Below are positions 21,315-31,481 of a stretch of 64,000 nucleotides of DNA, piece by piece. The stretch is from Septoria linicola (lineage: Eukaryota > Ascomycota > Dothideomycetes > Mycosphaerellales > Mycosphaerellaceae), in NCBI GenBank assembly GCA_024114885.1, contig CP099423.1:2418001-2482000 (forward strand), written 5' to 3'. Made by a program: the position numbers and the translations under genes. Under the pieces are notes generated by a model. It did not search any database. It saw only the letters and a list, made by a program, of their open reading frames with translations, and was not told the origin of the DNA. The number at the start of each line of letters is the position of its first letter. Positions within the stretch are counted from its first letter, which is position 1.

Positions 21315-22183
21315 AGCAGTGATCCTGTCAATTGCTACGTTGTGACTTGCAGAAAGAGAGGATGACTGGAGTCTCTGGCCGGTGACTCGAGCTCAGAGCA
21401 ATCTGTGCACTGCACTTGCTTCTTCCAGAATCTGGAGATTGTCCATGCAGCGGTCACCGCCACTCTAAGAATACTAACTGCCGTGCACACAAAGGAGCAG
21501 GGGACAAGCTTCCTTTAGGATATTGGACCCTACCCAAAACTTGCTCGTATGAAGATTTTGTTGGTAAATGAGTCGTGTGGCATTGACAGAACCATCCCCA
21601 TAGCAATTGACCTTGGCACTGATCTAGCGTAGAGTTCGCGAGCAAGGTTCTGGGTTCCTTGACCACTGAAAGAAGGGTGTAGAGTTTAGGGTTGCAAGTT
21701 TTTCGGCAAAGCTTTTCCGACATCATATGGTGTATGCCTGTCCCAAGAGTACGAGCACAGTGAAAACCCTGGTGCGATGTACACAGTTCATCTGCAATCC
21801 TGGATTACTTGGCTTTTGTCGATTTGGAGAGGGGTGCATGTACCAGAGCAAGTATTAAATAGGACAGGAATGATTGTCTCCGAGGCTTCCGAGCCTTCCA
21901 CGGTCGACCCTGATCCAACTTCGACTGTGTCGATTGAGGGCTGACGAAGGAGGTACGCAGATCGTAGGATGATACGAGGTACACAAGCTGATCTGCTGGA
22001 AGGCTCTGGGAGCGTTGGCAAGAGCCGTTCACTGCAGAACAGTCAGCGCTCATGGTCAATGACCCACGCAAGACTCGTCCTCTGGCAGTATATAGTCCAC
22101 GAGGGGTAGCCAGTCGACTGATCAACTTCATACCGACACTTCCAGATCACCCTGACCTAATTTCCTCGAAAGCCAGCAACATC
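21315..22183. other. Divergent intergenic region between two secreted-protein candidates
   Basis: Should hold both promoters. A TATATAG element (about 22089-22095) lies roughly 90 bases before the ATG of the Cys-rich gene. No other gene supported. Confidence 0.5.
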
Positions 22184-22413
22184 ATGCACACAATTCGAGT
22201 CCTACTTATCACGGCGCTTGCAGCTTTGGCTTTTGGACAACAAACACCGTGTGGAGGGTCTGATTTACAAGTAAGATGACTAGCGGAAGAGTCCAGTGGC
22301 CAAGTGGCTAACCACACACATAGTGTGGAGAGCTCGAAGTTTGCTGCGCCGATTTCGAAATGGGTTTCGACTTTTGCTGCCTGCCAAGTGCTCCTGATTG
22401 CTGTGTTTCCTAA
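22184..22413 (+). CDS. Tiny cysteine-rich secreted protein (8 Cys), 2 exons
   Basis: Exons 22184-22270 and 22324-22413 with a 53-base GTAAGA..ATAG intron in phase 0 encode 58 residues. Residues 1-19 are a textbook signal peptide (MHTIRVLLITALAALAFGQ). The ~39-residue mature part holds eight cysteines, at residues 23, 30, 36, 37, 47, 48, 55 and 56, including three adjacent pairs (VCCAD, FCCLP, DCCVS), and is strongly acidic. The even number and spacing suggest a disulfide-knotted peptide. Such proteins in plant-associated fungi are often apoplastic effectors or antimicrobial-like peptides, but no family is recognised. A TATATAG lies about 90 bases upstream. The splice creates a frame with no stop until the TAA directly after the last Cys-Val-Ser. 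Confidence 0.66.
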
Positions 22414-23658
22414 AAAGCTGCTTCAGCCAATGCACTGGACTCCAGAGACACGTCGTTGTGGTGCTTGTTTCGCAGGGCTGCATGGTCGATGGCGAGTCTA
22501 GGCGAAGCCAAAAACTGAGGATGGATGTGTCTTGTGTAGTGCTGGGTTTGAGCGTGAAAAGATGATTGTACTGTGCGTTGATGATGTCCACGGTGGTCTT
22601 GAATCACGAGATGGGGAGTAGAAGGCACTCGTTCAAAAATCAGGCCTGGGAGGTCATGTCATGCTCGACTTTCACGAGTTTTCTTGTCAATCCGTTTCTC
22701 GATTCCATGGCCAAACGCTATGACATTGTGATGCGATAAATGAGCTTTTCCAAGGCTTGAAAGCACGCCTTTCCTTGAATCGGAACGCTCAGATAGCCAG
22801 TCAAATGGGCTTGATCCAGGTTCTCTCTAGTGAGCAAGTCCCGATGATCTGTGTCCAGGTCACTTGTGCTCATGTTCTGCATTTGCTCCATGTCTTTGAA
22901 GCACAATCTAGAAGGCTGCAGCTGTTGAGGCCAAAGTGACTTGTGCAATTTTCGAGACTTTCCTGCGCTTCTGTCGAACGCGGAGTGGGTGATAAATGCT
23001 GTCGTGAACCTCGTCATGTAAATCGATCGTGATACTAGCCTGAAGGTTACCCTGCATGCCGAGCTGGACCATCATTTCCTGAGCGGTGTTGGTCACCGCT
23101 CTGACGTGGTGCTACTCGAACGTGCTCTACTTGAGAGGCAGAACTTCTAGATCCATTCATGTTGTTCTTGACCATGTCCCACGCCATTTGCGGACGACAA
23201 GTCTTGCGAGGAGATGCGGTAACGAGGCGATGTGGTCCCGACAATCTTGAAATCTCGGTCTGTTCAGCTTCGATTGTCCTCGACCAGGATCATCACTCTG
23301 TGCTATGAAGTAACGGCTTTATGAAGTACATCGGAGTGCTCAGAGCAGATTTGCTGTTTCTTTCGGGAAGGCGCAAGACCTGACGCCGTTAGATCCTTGG
23401 TCTGCATCCGATCCGGCAATGCGGGAGCATTATATAAGATTTCGAAATACGGAGAATCGTCTCTGAAACCACTTCCAGGCAAGACAACTATTTAGTGCGC
23501 TTCGACAGCTGATCTTAGAACATACTGATTACGATGTGGACTGGACATACACTGTTGGGCAGCGAGATCCTTCGAGGCTGTTTCCTATATATCGAAGTGT
23601 CCCGTCGTTACCAATTGCGGTTGACACAAGTCCCTCTGTGTCATTCAGCTGCTCAGCC
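22414..23658. other. Gene-poor stretch with possible relic frames
   Basis: Minus-strand frames at 22718-23017, 22908-23096 and 23047-23244 overlap and each look partly protein-like, but no splice model joins them cleanly, so a decayed gene or chance is possible. The region next to 23659 should contain the NmrA-like promoter; a TATATATCG lies near 23587. Confidence 0.4.
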
Positions 23659-24624
23659 ATGTCTGCCTTTGTCAAGAAGACCCCTACCAGCATCTTGATC
23701 TTCGAAGCAGCAGCTCATATCGGCCGCCCACTTGCAGAGTTTCTCACACGAGAAGCGCCGGATCTCAGACTACGCCCCGCGACAAGTAGCCCCAGCAAGA
23801 AGCTGCCGCTTCAGCAAGCTTTCCCCAATGCTGAGGTTGTCGAAGCCAATTATAGTGATATCGCTTCTCTCGAGACAGCGGTTGCGGATATCGAAGGTGT
23901 CTTCGTAATCACGCCACCCGGTCATGCTGAGAAAGATAGGATGACCAATTTGGTAGCGGCGCTGAAGCAAGCCGGATGTGTCGTCCATGTCATACGCTTT
24001 CTCGGAATCTTTCGAGAGCTCGCGCCATCTCAAGTGCCTGCCTCTCTCGGGCCAGGATCTCTTCCCATAGGGCATCCTATCGCCAAGCGTATACTTGACG
24101 AAAGCGGACTACCTGTCACATACCTCAATTCTGGCGCATCCTTCATGGACAACTTCTGGCTCCAGATTTGTCCAGTCTTAGCCAAGAAGACACTGATCTG
24201 GCCGGAACATCGAGTGCCATTTATCGATCCACGAGACATAGCTCAGGTTGCTGGCAGACTCTTCCTCTCGAGTAATGCCAAGCATATTGGCGCACTCCAT
24301 ACCATGAACAACGGCCACGACTGGCTATGCTTTGAAGAGGTGGCGGGCATTCTCTCCGAGGTTCTTAGTGAGCGTATTGCATACGATGGCAGCTATGAGT
24401 CTTTCAAGCGGACTTTCGGGCCTGTGATGGGTCCTCGAGTGCAGCTTCTGTGGGATTCCTTCAAGTTCGAGGAGCCGCACGAAGAGGTATGGGCTCTCAA
24501 CAACTTCATGGAACGAATCTTGGGGCGGAAGCCCACGACGGTCAGGGAATGGTTGATGGAGCATCGGAATCAGCTTCTCGGGATCCGAAAGGACGCTGCC
24601 AGGGAATCTTTGCGTGTAGGGTAG
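23659..24624 (+). CDS. NmrA-like atypical short-chain dehydrogenase family protein
   Basis: Single exon, 321 residues from ATG 23659 (MSAFVKKTPTSILIF); the frame continues upstream only to a GTG. It has the extended Rossmann layout of NmrA/festuclavine-synthase-like proteins: ASLETAVADIEGVFVITPPG, MTNLVAALKQAGCVVHVIR, PVTYLNSGASFMDNFWLQ, VPFIDPRDIAQVAGRLFLS. Oddly, the nucleotide-binding loop normally GATGxIG reads FEAAAHIG, so two of three glycines are lost. That suggests weak or no NAD(P) binding, perhaps a sensor or a decaying enzyme. No biosynthetic partner is adjacent. Confidence 0.8.
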   Translation: MSAFVKKTPTSILIFEAAAHIGRPLAEFLTREAPDLRLRPATSSPSKKLPLQQAFPNAEVVEANYSDIASLETAVADIEGVFVITPPGHAEKDRMTNLVAALKQAGCVVHVIRFLGIFRELAPSQVPASLGPGSLPIGHPIAKRILDESGLPVTYLNSGASFMDNFWLQICPVLAKKTLIWPEHRVPFIDPRDIAQVAGRLFLSSNAKHIGALHTMNNGHDWLCFEEVAGILSEVLSERIAYDGSYESFKRTFGPVMGPRVQLLWDSFKFEEPHEEVWALNNFMERILGRKPTTVREWLMEHRNQLLGIRKDAARESLRVG

Positions 24625-24942
24625 ATTCGGTCGTGTCTGCACATGCTTGAAGATCATTTGCGAGTCACGCATTGGTATGATATTTTCTTCGACCAGCTGT
24701 ACCATGAGTTCAGATCGTAAGCAAGTCGGATCGCCACCGTAGGCCAAGTTAAGTCTGTCTGTGCCGTCCATTTACAGAGGGGATACACGATGGGCAGCAG
24801 CGAATTGCTGTATGGCACCGAGCCATCGCAATGATACGTTCTGCCGTCTTGATCCACGTTATTGGCTCGAGAGTCCGCGATGCCGTCAGACCGATAGTCC
24901 CGCGGTTCTTAGGGTTATCAACCCGCATCGATCGACGATATG
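24625..24942. other. Convergent 3' region
   Basis: Between the NmrA-like gene and the broken F-box-like gene. Nothing recognised. Confidence 0.55.
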
Positions 24943-25704
24943 CTAGGCCCAAGCGTTTCGTATAGCCTTTTCTCTTCGCATCATCCACAGTGGCCAGAAT
25001 GATCGTAGTATTCTGTCCCTAAATCTACCTGCAGATGCTAGCGAGTTTGGACATTCAGCGACTCCAGAGGCTGATATGATTCCGTCAAGATAAGTCAAAG
25101 CGTCCTCTGGCTGCTTGATGTCGAGGCTGTCAATGTTGAGGCTCACAATGCGGACCGGTATTTGCATAAGTGCATAACATCCATAAGTGCATGATATCCT
25201 TAGTCCAATCGATGCTTTCTCGACGGCTCGGAGAATATTGAAGTAGGCTACGCATTCTAGCACATCATCGCTCAGAAGGATGAATCAAGTACTGCAGATT
25301 CGTTCATCTGTGTTGCGAGATCTGATCAAGCGGCCGACAATGCTGTCTAGCTGCTTTCTGCTCTTGATATTGAAGACAACCCGATTCAGTCGTCGCGGTA
25401 TGTCGCGTTAGTTGTCGTATACGATCTTGCAGGTCGTCAAGCAGGCTAGAACATCGCGAGCCATTGTTCCGTCGAAGACTTTGACTGAGGTAGCATTTCT
25501 CTCCGAGAACTCATAGTGACCGCCAAATGCTTGGACGTGTGCATCGACTCTGTCGCATGAAGATATCTCGAGTTCGTGAGACCTCTCATTAAGTCTCGTA
25601 CATGCCACGATTTCCGAATCTTTGCCAGTCAAGGCATGCTTCCAGATCGTGTTCTGAATCTCGCCTGGAAGGCTCAGCAGATGAGGTCGTGTGGAGTCGG
25701 ACAT
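24943..25704 (-). pseudogene. Broken F-box/2EXR-like gene, two in-frame stops
   Basis: One reading frame from ATG 25704 (MSDSTRPHLLSLPGEI) runs to 24943, interrupted by TAA at 25408-25410 and TGA at 25285-25287. The start carries LLSLPGEIQNTIWKHALTGK, the F-box/2EXR-like helix. The end (RFRDRILRSFWPLWMMRREK) matches the C-terminus of the two-exon gene at 19574-20346. The part between the stops still reads as protein (RRLNRVVFNIKSRKQLDSIV), as in a gene that lost function recently. Possible introns around the stops have poor signals. A duplicated and decaying paralogue is the simplest reading. Confidence 0.65.
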
Positions 25705-26349
25705 AATGTCGGCATTTTTGCACTGCTTAGCCATTCTCGATGCGTACGTTATGGTATGCTGTAGAGGGGGGGATGTTGCATTCATGTTACGCAGGATGCC
25801 AAGGATCATAGCAATTCGCCATGCCACGCTACTACTCAGGTTACTGGTCAGCAACACGACCTTGGTAGAGGTCGAACTTTAACGTTGAGCCTGGCGACAG
25901 GTCGACGTAGCGCTGCATATTCGCGGGGCTTGAAAAATGATAACTTGCGGCAGATGTTAGTCGATGCAGCACGCATTGCGCGAAAGGGACGTCAAGACAC
26001 AGCTCTGCAACATGATGAGCTCCTGTGGATGGATATTGCCAACACTGGAAGTGAGAAAAAGCTTCGGAAGAGCGAAGAAAGATGTCAGCCAGATGCGACT
26101 CGCGCATGTGACACGGCTGCCACGCAGTACCCAATCAATGACTGCTTGCTCCAGCCTTTCGTGGCCCTGGCGTTCCACGCTATTCACGAATGACGGATGA
26201 CCAAGTGCACAGCGCCGGCTTTGTACAAGATTGGGCTGATCATGTAGCAAACGTGCTTTGCCATATGATCTTCGAACACCTCCCGTGTCAAAAGTGCTTC
26301 TGCGCACTAAACCAAGCCCGACTTGCGAATCAGCAGCCGACGAACTCAG
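25705..26349. other. Intergenic
   Basis: Divergent space between the broken F-box-like gene and the small basic-tailed protein gene. No supported frame. Confidence 0.5.
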
Positions 26350-26814
26350 ATGGCAACACCAGAGATCGCCACATCGCACACGAAGCGCATCTCATGTGCC
26401 AACTACCCAACAAGCACAGTCGACGAGAGCACAGTCGAGTTCTACTTCCGCCGCGGGGATGTCAAGAAGTTTGGGGTGGTCAATCTGACAGACCAGCACA
26501 CCGCGAGAGCCACCATCAAGTCTGAGCTGGATCGGCTCTCGAGTTCACCAACGCGAGTGATCTTGCTGAACGACGACACCAAAGTCGATATGCCTGAGGT
26601 GAGCCTGGACCGATTGGAGCAGCTCATCAAGGAAGAGACGGTGATCGGACATGGCGAAGTCAAGCAAATTTTCGTGATTGTGTATGATCGGGATCCAACA
26701 GTGGAGGCAATCCCACCACCAGAACAGGCGGCACAGACGTCAAAGCCAGCGGCTGGAGGTGGGATCAGAGGCAGAGGAAAGAGAGGTAGGCGTGGGCGCT
26801 GCACTACTCTGTGA
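26350..26814 (+). CDS. Hypothetical protein with RG-rich basic tail
   Basis: 154 residues from ATG 26350 (MATPEIATSHTKRISC); the frame runs upstream only to a TTG. The body looks like a small alpha/beta domain (VEFYFRRGDVKKFGVVNLT, RVILLNDDTKVDMPEVSLDR, VKQIFVIVYDRDPTVEAI), followed by a Pro/Ala linker and a tail GGGIRGRGKRGRRGR that could bind nucleic acid. The last codons may instead be removed by an intron starting GTAGGC near 26786, since an acceptor TTTGGCAG follows at about 26842. I do not recognise the family. Confidence 0.5.
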   Translation: MATPEIATSHTKRISCANYPTSTVDESTVEFYFRRGDVKKFGVVNLTDQHTARATIKSELDRLSSSPTRVILLNDDTKVDMPEVSLDRLEQLIKEETVIGHGEVKQIFVIVYDRDPTVEAIPPPEQAAQTSKPAAGGGIRGRGKRGRRGRCTTL

Positions 26815-26898
26815 TGCTCATTTCTCAGTCATGTTTGGCAGACCTACATAACTCGAGCATAGCTTATGATGGGACTGCCGTGTAAAGCGCAACAACCG

Positions 26899-27776
26899 CT
26901 AGGGTCCCATGTTGAGGTACTGTCCGCGGCGATAAAGCATTGAGCCCATTAGCGATGTGGCCATTTGGATGATCGGCGACCGAGTCTGTAGGAGCTCCAG
27001 TATGTTCTCAACGCTCGATTCGATCTCCAGCAGCCTTTCGTGTGTGTTCCCGTAGTATGCTGCCATGTTGCTCAAAGCATTGTCGACTTTATTCTCCACA
27101 TCGATGACATTCCTGTTCACCTCTTCCAGAGTGCTTTCTTGAGCCACACCATCGACGGCCTCGTTGATCTCGTCTACGGTGCCCTTGATTCCATCCACAG
27201 TATCCTCGACGGCGTCCACCGCATAGGCGAGAGACTGGTGTTGCACAGATTGTCCGATGTTCGCCGCGACCTCCTCCACGCCTTCTGCAACATTCATAAC
27301 AGCTTGCCCAGATCGTTGACCGATTGCTACGGCATCACTGACGAGTGCCACGGCTCGCTTGCCATGTTCGGCGGCTTGTCTCGCTTTGACCTCGGCCATA
27401 TCCACAGACTTGTCGATGTTCTGCACAGTCTTCTCGATGATGCCCGTCTTTTCCCGTAGAGCCTTGATCTCAGCGACCAAGGCGTCCATGCGGCGTGCTT
27501 GACGCGATGGATCCTCGCGAACCTTGCGCACGTCGAGCGCAGACATCACTGCCAGAGCACTCTCGGCAGCGGGCGAGGCGTGAATGTTCGAAGGTCCTGC
27601 CTCACCAAGCGCTGGAGAGACTCGTTACTGAGGCTCTGAGCCAGCAAACCTTCCACATCTCGGACTGAGGGTGAAGCAGACTTCTGAATTTGCTTGAACT
27701 CAGGCTGGTCCTGTACTTGGTCTTGAGTCTTGGTTTTAGCCTTGCCAGCTGCCTTTGTCTTTCGTGTGGCGGCCAT
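26899..27776 (-). CDS. Coiled-coil protein, probably 2 exons
   Basis: ATG 27776 opens a Lys/Gln-rich N-terminal part (MAATRKTKAAGKAKTKTQDQ ... SVRDVEGLLAQSLSNESLQRL). Another frame then carries a long heptad-rich part (MDALVAEIKALREKTGIIEK ... VEEVAANIGQSVQHQSLA ... VDEINEAVDGVAQE) that ends with ATSLMGSMLYRRGQYLNMGP. The two frames overlap at a TGATG near 27546. The best single-gene solution is a 44-base phase-0 intron from GTGAGG after QRL to a CCGAG acceptor, giving ...QRL-ESALAVMSALDV...; its length and acceptor are borderline. Separate genes starting at 27546 and 27776 are the alternative. The repeated AV-VDG-V pattern resembles t-SNARE/methyl-accepting-like helices but no family is recognised. 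Confidence 0.5.
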
Positions 27777-28819
27777 GATGATCACTCTTTGAGTAGTGTA
27801 GGATTCGTCGAGGGGCTTTGATATTAGGAAACAGCAGGTGAGGAGATCTAGAGTGCCTACATATCGTTGCCATGACTAGAAGGAATGGGAAATGAGATGA
27901 AAGTAAACCTTGTTTGGCGCGTCTTCACGCGTCTTGAAGAAGCATGGTCTTAGATTGTGTAGAAGTGGATTTTGAGGCAGTCTGCATAGCATGATAGCCG
28001 TCCCGTATGCGCAATTGTTGCGACCTACGTGTCCAGGCATAACCGAGTGCTCCTTGGTCACCGGCTGACGGCCATGAGATTGTAGGGCCGAAGAAGTGTT
28101 TGTGGAAGCTGAAGTCGGGAGGCTCGGCGAATCGTTGTCTTGGCACGACCTGACCACCTCCCCTTCTTCTTCTTCTTCTCCTGATCTCGTCATTATTCTA
28201 CTCTTCATCCTGCAGGCATCACGCTTGCACTGATTGAAACGATGATAAAACGCTGTTCAAATGGACTGGTATCGCGCACGTTATGTCAGATTGCATCTTC
28301 GGGCACAGTGACTGCCGTATCGAGGTGAGTCGATTCAATGCTACCTCTAAGATCGTATCTCACGGCAGAAAGTCTTCCTTGCACGATGCCTGGCATCTGC
28401 TGCTATCTCTGTGGAGAACGGAAGTCTGGGAGTTGTCGCGCTGGCAGTTTGAGCGGTGACACGCCGCTTGATCCGGTGTAAACTCTGCTGTGCCGGCGTT
28501 CCTGGTGCTGGCCTGCTGATGTGTTTGACATTTTGCGGTCTCAACGTAAGCTTGCTGAAATCGCGCAGGATCAGCGCAGCCTGAGTATGAAATCGTTGGC
28601 TACCTAGCAAAAAGCTTGAAGGGCTTGTATCTAGTCAGAGCTTCTCTAAGTAAAGTTACCAAAGATAGGTCGATCACTTATCAAGAAGGTTTGCGCTGAG
28701 GGTAAGACGTCACCTCTAGTACAATATAAGATCCACTGCTCCGCGATCTTTCAGTAGATCTGGTAAAGAAGGTAGCGACACCACTTACGGACACCGCTCT
28801 CCTAGGGCTATTCATCACA
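27777..28819. other. Intergenic, ligase upstream region
   Basis: Holds the promoters of the coiled-coil gene (minus) and the adenylate-forming ligase (plus). A minus-strand ATG frame at 27876-28208 (110 residues) begins with a poly-Glu run and shows no domain; I do not support it as a gene. Confidence 0.5.
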
Positions 28820-30511
28820 ATGGACTGGACAACTGCGACTCTCTCACGTGTCCCGGACGACCAGGATGCTCCTGTGAGTTGAACACTTTGGAAGGTGAAC
28901 GGTCACAGAATGATAGCGAGGCTAAGAGTGCAGATTTTGATCGATACTGATCGCCCGGAAAGGACAATCTCGTGGCGACAGTACAATGCTGCTGTTCGTG
29001 GCATTGCCGCAGGACTACAAGCCGAAGGCCTTCAGAGCCAGGATTGCGTTGCTTTACTGTGTGAAAACGACGTATATTATCACACCCTAGGACATGGTGT
29101 CATAGCTGCTGGCGGGATCTTCTGTCCTATGCAGACCTCAGAGAAGCCGGCTGAAATCACTCACCAGCTGAAAGCCGCCTCCGTCAAGTGGATGTTCTCC
29201 AGCCCCAGACTTTTCGATCTCGCTCTGCAGTCCGCCAAAGCTGCCGGACTGCCAGAATCGCAAGTTGTACTCTACGATCCTCCTGGAGTAGACGCCGGCT
29301 CGAACGTGCAGTCTAGGCTTAGTCGAATGCTGCCTGCCGATGTTTCTTCTTGGCGGAATCCAAATATCGACAAAGATCCAAAGAGCATCATGGCGCTGAG
29401 GATGTTCAGTAGTGGCACCACTGGCGTCCCAAAGGCAGCGAATATCTCCCATGCAGCCCTTCTGTCTCAATTGCATCAGCCGGGATTCTACCTCGAGAAA
29501 AGCTCAGCGAACAGCACACGAGCGTTTGTTTGCATCCCGTTGTATCATGCCACGAGTCTGATGGCATATAACAACGCCGTAGCTGGGCCGCAGACAACAT
29601 GCATCACTGCTGAGAAGGGTACTGGAGACGTGCCGAGGCTGTTCGACCTGATAAGAGAGTTCAAGATCACTGCCACATTACTGCCACCGCGCTTTCTGAT
29701 GCCCTTCGCAAACTGTAAGCGAGAAGGCACACGGCCAGCTGAGGATGTCGTAAACCTCGAGACAGTCCGCATAGGTGGTTCTGCCATCAATGCCGATCAT
29801 ATTAAAGTGTTCCGGGACACATTTCCACGCTGCAATCTTCTGGTCGGCTACGGTACTACTGAGGTCGGCACCATAGCAATCATCACAGACGCAAATGACT
29901 TTGTTCCCGGACGCGTAGGTCACATAATGCCCGATGCCCAAGTGAAGTTCATTGATCCGACCACGCTTGAGGAGGTTCCACATGGCGAAGTAGGCGAAAT
30001 CTGTGTGCGTGGCCCTCAGATCTTCAGCGGCTATCACGACAATCCTGAAGGAAACGCTAGTAGTCTTCTTCCCGACAGTGCTGGGGACTGGTTTCGAACT
30101 GGCGACAAAGGCTACTTCGATGATGCATCATCTCAAATCGCTATTACCGGCCGCTATAAGGAAATATTCAAAGTCGCTTCCAAAGAGGTCTCGCCAGATG
30201 AAGTCGAAAATGTGCTCATGCAGCTGCCCGCTATTGAAGATGCTGCTGTTACTCCAGTGCCCGCTAGACATGACGAGAACGAGCTGGAAGTCAGAGCTTA
30301 TGTCGTCCCCAAAGACAAGTCGGCACCGATTGCTGCAGAGGATGTTGCGATTTTCGTGGCCGAAAAGTTATCGCGACACAAGGTTCCAACGGGCGGAGTC
30401 ATCTTTTGTGATCAGATTCCCAGAAATGCAATGAAGAAAGTCGTGAGAAGAAAGCTGAATGAACTGGTGGCTTTGAAGGGGTCCAGAGAATGGCTGTGTG
30501 TAGAGCATTGA
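28820..30511 (+). CDS. Adenylate-forming enzyme (acyl/aryl-CoA ligase-like), 2 exons
   Basis: Exons 28820-28873 and 28934-30511 with a 60-base GTGAGT..GCAG intron (phase 0) give 543 residues. It belongs to the ANL superfamily, which activates a carboxylic acid as acyl-AMP and usually transfers it to CoA. Core motifs are in order: SSGTTGVPKAANISH (P-loop, near residue 175), VGYGTTEVG, GEICVRGPQIFSGYH, DWFRTGDKGYFDD, the hinge ITGRYKEIFKVASKEVSPDEVE, and PRNAMKKVVRRK with the catalytic lysine near residue 518. The layout resembles 4-coumarate-CoA ligase-like fungal enzymes; no peroxisomal PTS1 tail is present. The substrate is not predictable. No synthase gene lies adjacent. Confidence 0.9.
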
Positions 30512-30694
30512 GGTGATGTGCCGATGGATCCCAGGGCTAGGTCACAATCAAGAGCACCAAGTCGGCATCAGCGTCGTCCGCGATGGGGTACTCGTAACTT
30601 CCATGCTCCATCCCGCCTCTGACATCTTGGCTCGGTCCTCATACCGAGTGCCCATCGACGTGACCTGACAGTGGCATGAGACAAGCTCGCGACC

Positions 30695-31132
30695 TCAGAT
30701 ACCTCCACTCTCGGCGATCTTCGCCTGAACCTTCAACTCGAACTCCTCCTCACCAATCAGCCGCTCGCCGATTTCCTTGACCACATCCACCTGACCGGCG
30801 CGCTTTGCGGCTAGCAGATCAGCCGACAACTCGACGAGGTAACGGATAGCCACGTTGACCTTTTCCTCTCGTGTAGCCGTAGCAGCAGCCCCGCCCATAG
30901 CAATGTGTGTGAAGCCATTCTTCGCGAGCTCCTTCCGCTTCTCGCCCACGACTTCGAGGCTTTCGAGCATCTTGTCGCATTCGCAAGAAAAATCCTCTGC
31001 GCCACTAATATTGTTTGCGAGCGCTTCGATCTTGTGAGCGTCGCCTTTGCGGCTGAGATCCGTCAAGGATGACCAGGATCCGAGGAGAGCGATGGTGAAG
31101 GATTTCTTGTTGACATCTAATGTTGAAGACAT
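30695..31132 (-). CDS. Hypothetical small helical protein
   Basis: 145 residues from ATG 31132 (MSSTLDVNKKSFTIALLGSW); upstream codons in frame look like untranslated sequence. The protein is mostly predicted helical, with acidic and basic stretches (CDKMLESLEVVGEKRKELAK, EEKVNVAIRYLVELSADLLA, VKEIGERLIGEEEFELKVQA) and one short Gly/Ala loop (MGGAAATAT). No signal peptide, membrane segment or known domain. It lies convergent with the ligase gene and is followed on the same strand by the Zn2Cys6 gene. Function unknown. Confidence 0.6.
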   Translation of the reverse strand: MSSTLDVNKKSFTIALLGSWSSLTDLSRKGDAHKIEALANNISGAEDFSCECDKMLESLEVVGEKRKELAKNGFTHIAMGGAAATATREEKVNVAIRYLVELSADLLAAKRAGQVDVVKEIGERLIGEEEFELKVQAKIAESGGI

Positions 31133-31481
31133 CTTCTGCTCTATTTGGTTCTCGAGTCGTCGAGCCACGCAAATACTTGGTAATTCTCGTGTGTAAGCCT
31201 TGCACAGATGTCGGAGTGTGGAGTTTCGATAATGTGTAGCAATCATGCGTTGAAACCGAATTCCATTGTTTGCATGTGGAACCATAGCATTGTTCACTAC
31301 TGCAACAGAAAGATGCGCATAATTGACAATGTGAGAGTGAATGTGACAATGTTGAGCCATATTCACGAGGCCATTCCTCTTGCCAACTAAGTTCCATTCA
31401 CTCTGATAGAGTGAAGTTGCTTCGACTCCTGTCCATGCGCACTACCACATGAGATACTCTGGTCTCACAATTCTCAGGCCA
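31133..31481. other. Intergenic
   Basis: Short space between two minus-strand genes; promoter of the small helical protein expected. Nothing recognised. Confidence 0.55.

Noticed and set aside
23536..23658. Extension of the NmrA-like protein
   Set aside because: Begins with GTG and shows no conserved sequence; contains a TATA-like stretch that fits a promoter.
27876..28208. 110-residue minus-strand frame
   Set aside because: Has an ATG but low-complexity start, no domain and no support from neighbours.
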